From Mariniphaga sp. (GTDB lineage: Bacteria; Bacteroidota; Bacteroidia; Bacteroidales; Prolixibacteraceae): a stretch of 7,845 bases of DNA. The stretch lies in the NCBI GenBank assembly GCA_025363795.1, contig JANYLE010000175.1:1-7845 (forward strand), written 5' to 3'. How positions within the stretch are numbered: the first letter of the stretch is position 1; every line of letters starts with the position of its first letter. A program made the position numbers and the translations under genes. The notes under the pieces were generated by a model. That model worked only from the letters and a program-made list of their open reading frames with translations, was not told the DNA's origin and did no database searches. This document shows, piece after piece, positions 6,316 to 7,845 of this stretch.

Positions 6316-7845
6316 ATGAGAAACCTTTTATTAATAAGCTTTCTGTTGGTATTTGTCAGTCTGGCAAATGCTCAGGCCTGGAAACCGGCCGGAGATAAAA
6401 TCAAAACGGCATGGGCAGAAAAAATTGATCCTGCCAATCCGCTCCCCGAATATCCAAGACCTCAGATGGTACGCGACCAATGGCTAAACCTCAACGGACA
6501 ATGGGATTACGCCATTGTTCTGAAAGGAAATAACGCCCCCGAAAAATTTGACGGGAAGATTCTTGTTCCGTTTGCCGTAGAATCCAGCCTTTCAGGTGTT
6601 CAGAAAAGGGTGGGCGACGACAACGAATTATGGTATCACCGCACTTTTACAGTCCCGGCTAACTGGAAAAATAAAAAGATAGTGCTCAACTTTGGGGCGG
6701 TCGACTGGAAAGCGGACGTTTGGATAAATGACGTCAAAGTTGGGACACACCAGGGAGGATATACCCCTTTCAACTTTGATATCACACCATTTCTGACGAA
6801 AGAGAAGACTCAAAAACTGGTTGTTAAAGTTTGGGATCCAACGGACAATAGCTTTCAGCCACGTGGAAAACAGGTCAACAAACCCAACAGCATCTGGTAC
6901 ACACCTGTTACAGGAATCTGGCAAACGGTTTGGCTCGAACCTGTCGATCAGGCTTATATAACCCACCTGAAAACCATCCCAAATATCGATGGGAACAATG
7001 TCTCTGTTCTGGCTGCGACCCAAGGTTTGTCGGCATCGGATATTATTGAAGTGAAAGTACTCGAAAAGGGGAAAGTGATTGGCACAGGAAAAGCCGCTGC
7101 CGGACAGGAAGTGCTTGTTTCTGTTCCACAGGCTAAACTTTGGAGTCCTGAATCACCATTTTTGTATGACATGGAAGTTACCATTCTTCGCAACGGTGTT
7201 GCCGGGGACAAGTTGAAAAGTTATTTTGGCATGAGAAAGATCTCGACAAAACGAGATGAGAATGGTATTGTCCGGCTTCAACTCAACAACAAAGACTATT
7301 TCCAGTTTGGTCCGCTTGACCAGGGCTGGTGGCCCGACGGACTTTATACAGCTCCGACCGACGAAGCTTTGCTGTTCGATATCAAGAAGACAAAAGACTT
7401 TGGCTTTAACATGATCCGCAAACATGTGAAAGTGGAGCCTGCACGCTGGTATTCCCATTGCGACCACGAAGGAATCCTTGTCTGGCAGGATATGCCGAGT
7501 GGTGATGCTTCGCCACAATGGCAACAGCGCAACTATTTTAACGGAATTGAATTAAAACGAAGTGCACAATCAGAAGCAAACTACCGCCAGGAATGGAAAG
7601 AGATCATTGACTTTGGGATTTCTAATCCCTGCGTAGTAACCTGGGTTCCGTTCAATGAAGCGTGGGGTCAGTTCAAGGTTCCTGAAATAGTAGAGTGGAC
7701 AAAGAATTACGATCCATCGAGATTGGTGAATCCGGCAAGTGGCGGAAATCATTACGATGTTGGCGATATGATCGATATGCACAACTACCCTGAACCCGCA
7801 ATGGGACTTTTCGATTCGAAACGGAGCAATGTACTGGGCGAATTT
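6316..7845 (+). CDS. Secreted GH2 beta-glycosidase, C-terminus cut off by the window
   Basis: The frame is open from ATG 6316 to the window end (510 codons). It encodes a family 2 glycoside hydrolase, a retaining exo-beta-glycosidase of the galactosidase/glucuronidase/mannosidase type. Residues 1-19 are a Sec signal peptide with probable cleavage after ANA before Q20, giving a periplasmic or secreted enzyme. The jelly-roll sugar-binding domain covers about 50-210 (WLNLNGQWDY, LWYHRTFTVP, ADVWINDVKVGTHQGGYTPF, TGIWQTVWLEPV). An Ig-like domain covers about 215-315. The TIM barrel starts near 320, with GPLDQGWWPDGLYTAPTD, NMIRKHVKVEP and GILVWQDMP. E448 in PFNEAWGQF is the predicted acid/base, and E509 in VLGEF, two residues from the edge, fits the nucleophile. 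The GPLDQGWWPDGLY signature, in place of the RG-x-N-x-H seen in classical LacZ-type enzymes, marks a Bacteroidetes subgroup whose specificity I cannot name. A beta-galactosidase label would be a guess. Confidence 0.9.
   Translation, partial: MRNLLLISFLLVFVSLANAQAWKPAGDKIKTAWAEKIDPANPLPEYPRPQMVRDQWLNLNGQWDYAIVLKGNNAPEKFDGKILVPFAVESSLSGVQKRVGDDNELWYHRTFTVPANWKNKKIVLNFGAVDWKADVWINDVKVGTHQGGYTPFNFDITPFLTKEKTQKLVVKVWDPTDNSFQPRGKQVNKPNSIWYTPVTGIWQTVWLEPVDQAYITHLKTIPNIDGNNVSVLAATQGLSASDIIEVKVLEKGKVIGTGKAAAGQEVLVSVPQAKLWSPESPFLYDMEVTILRNGVAGDKLKSYFGMRKISTKRDENGIVRLQLNNKDYFQFGPLDQGWWPDGLYTAPTDEALLFDIKKTKDFGFNMIRKHVKVEPARWYSHCDHEGILVWQDMPSGDASPQWQQRNYFNGIELKRSAQSEANYRQEWKEIIDFGISNPCVVTWVPFNEAWGQFKVPEIVEWTKNYDPSRLVNPASGGNHYDVGDMIDMHNYPEPAMGLFDSKRSNVLGEF

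Noticed and set aside
6628..7782. Several minus-strand open frames of 60-130 codons opposite the GH2 gene.
   Set aside because: The + strand has a continuous, strongly family-matching GH2 reading frame here; the minus-strand translations show no recognisable domain and overlap one another, so they are shadows.

Overview
The window looks like part of a carbohydrate-degradation gene cluster from a Bacteroidota (Bacteroidetes) bacterium. The evidence is the set of protein families (a GH3 glycosidase C-terminus, a Bacteroidetes-style long GH38 alpha-mannosidase, a DUF4964/DUF5127/DUF4965/DUF1793 'glutaminase-family' lipoprotein and a GH2 enzyme), the AT-rich leaders without Shine-Dalgarno sequences, and export signals on every protein whose N-terminus is visible. 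Genus cannot be fixed from sequence reading alone. The families would suit an environmental or gut Bacteroidales/Marinilabiliales-type polysaccharide degrader, but that is a guess. No SusC/SusD pair, regulator, sulfatase or mobile element is in the window, so calling it a polysaccharide utilisation locus is an inference from the enzyme content.

Layout, all on the + strand: 2-196 is the last 64 residues of a GH3 beta-glycosidase. A 72-base gap contains a hairpin. 269-3505 is a secreted GH38 alpha-mannosidase of 1078 residues. A 186-base gap contains a perfect 14-bp hairpin and further AT-rich structure. 3692-6241 is an 849-residue lipoprotein of the GtaA/DUF4965 family with a six-hairpin C-terminal domain and an inserted jelly-roll domain. 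A 74-base gap contains a third hairpin. 6316-7845 is a secreted GH2 glycosidase cut off by the window end, just at its predicted nucleophile.

Working model: four co-oriented exported enzymes act in the periplasm or at the outer membrane on a mixed glycan. The GH3 and GH2 enzymes would remove beta-linked sugars and the GH38 enzyme alpha-linked mannose. The DUF4965 protein has an unproven role and is carried as 'glutaminase' by homology, although its fold and company suggest a glycosidase is possible. Coding sequences fill nearly all of the window and I see no frameshift, pseudogene, RNA gene, CRISPR array or IS element. The most notable non-coding signal is that each of the three gaps has a stem-loop without a classical T-tract, and two of these share the same CTATGG...CCATAG architecture with different bases in the inner stem.
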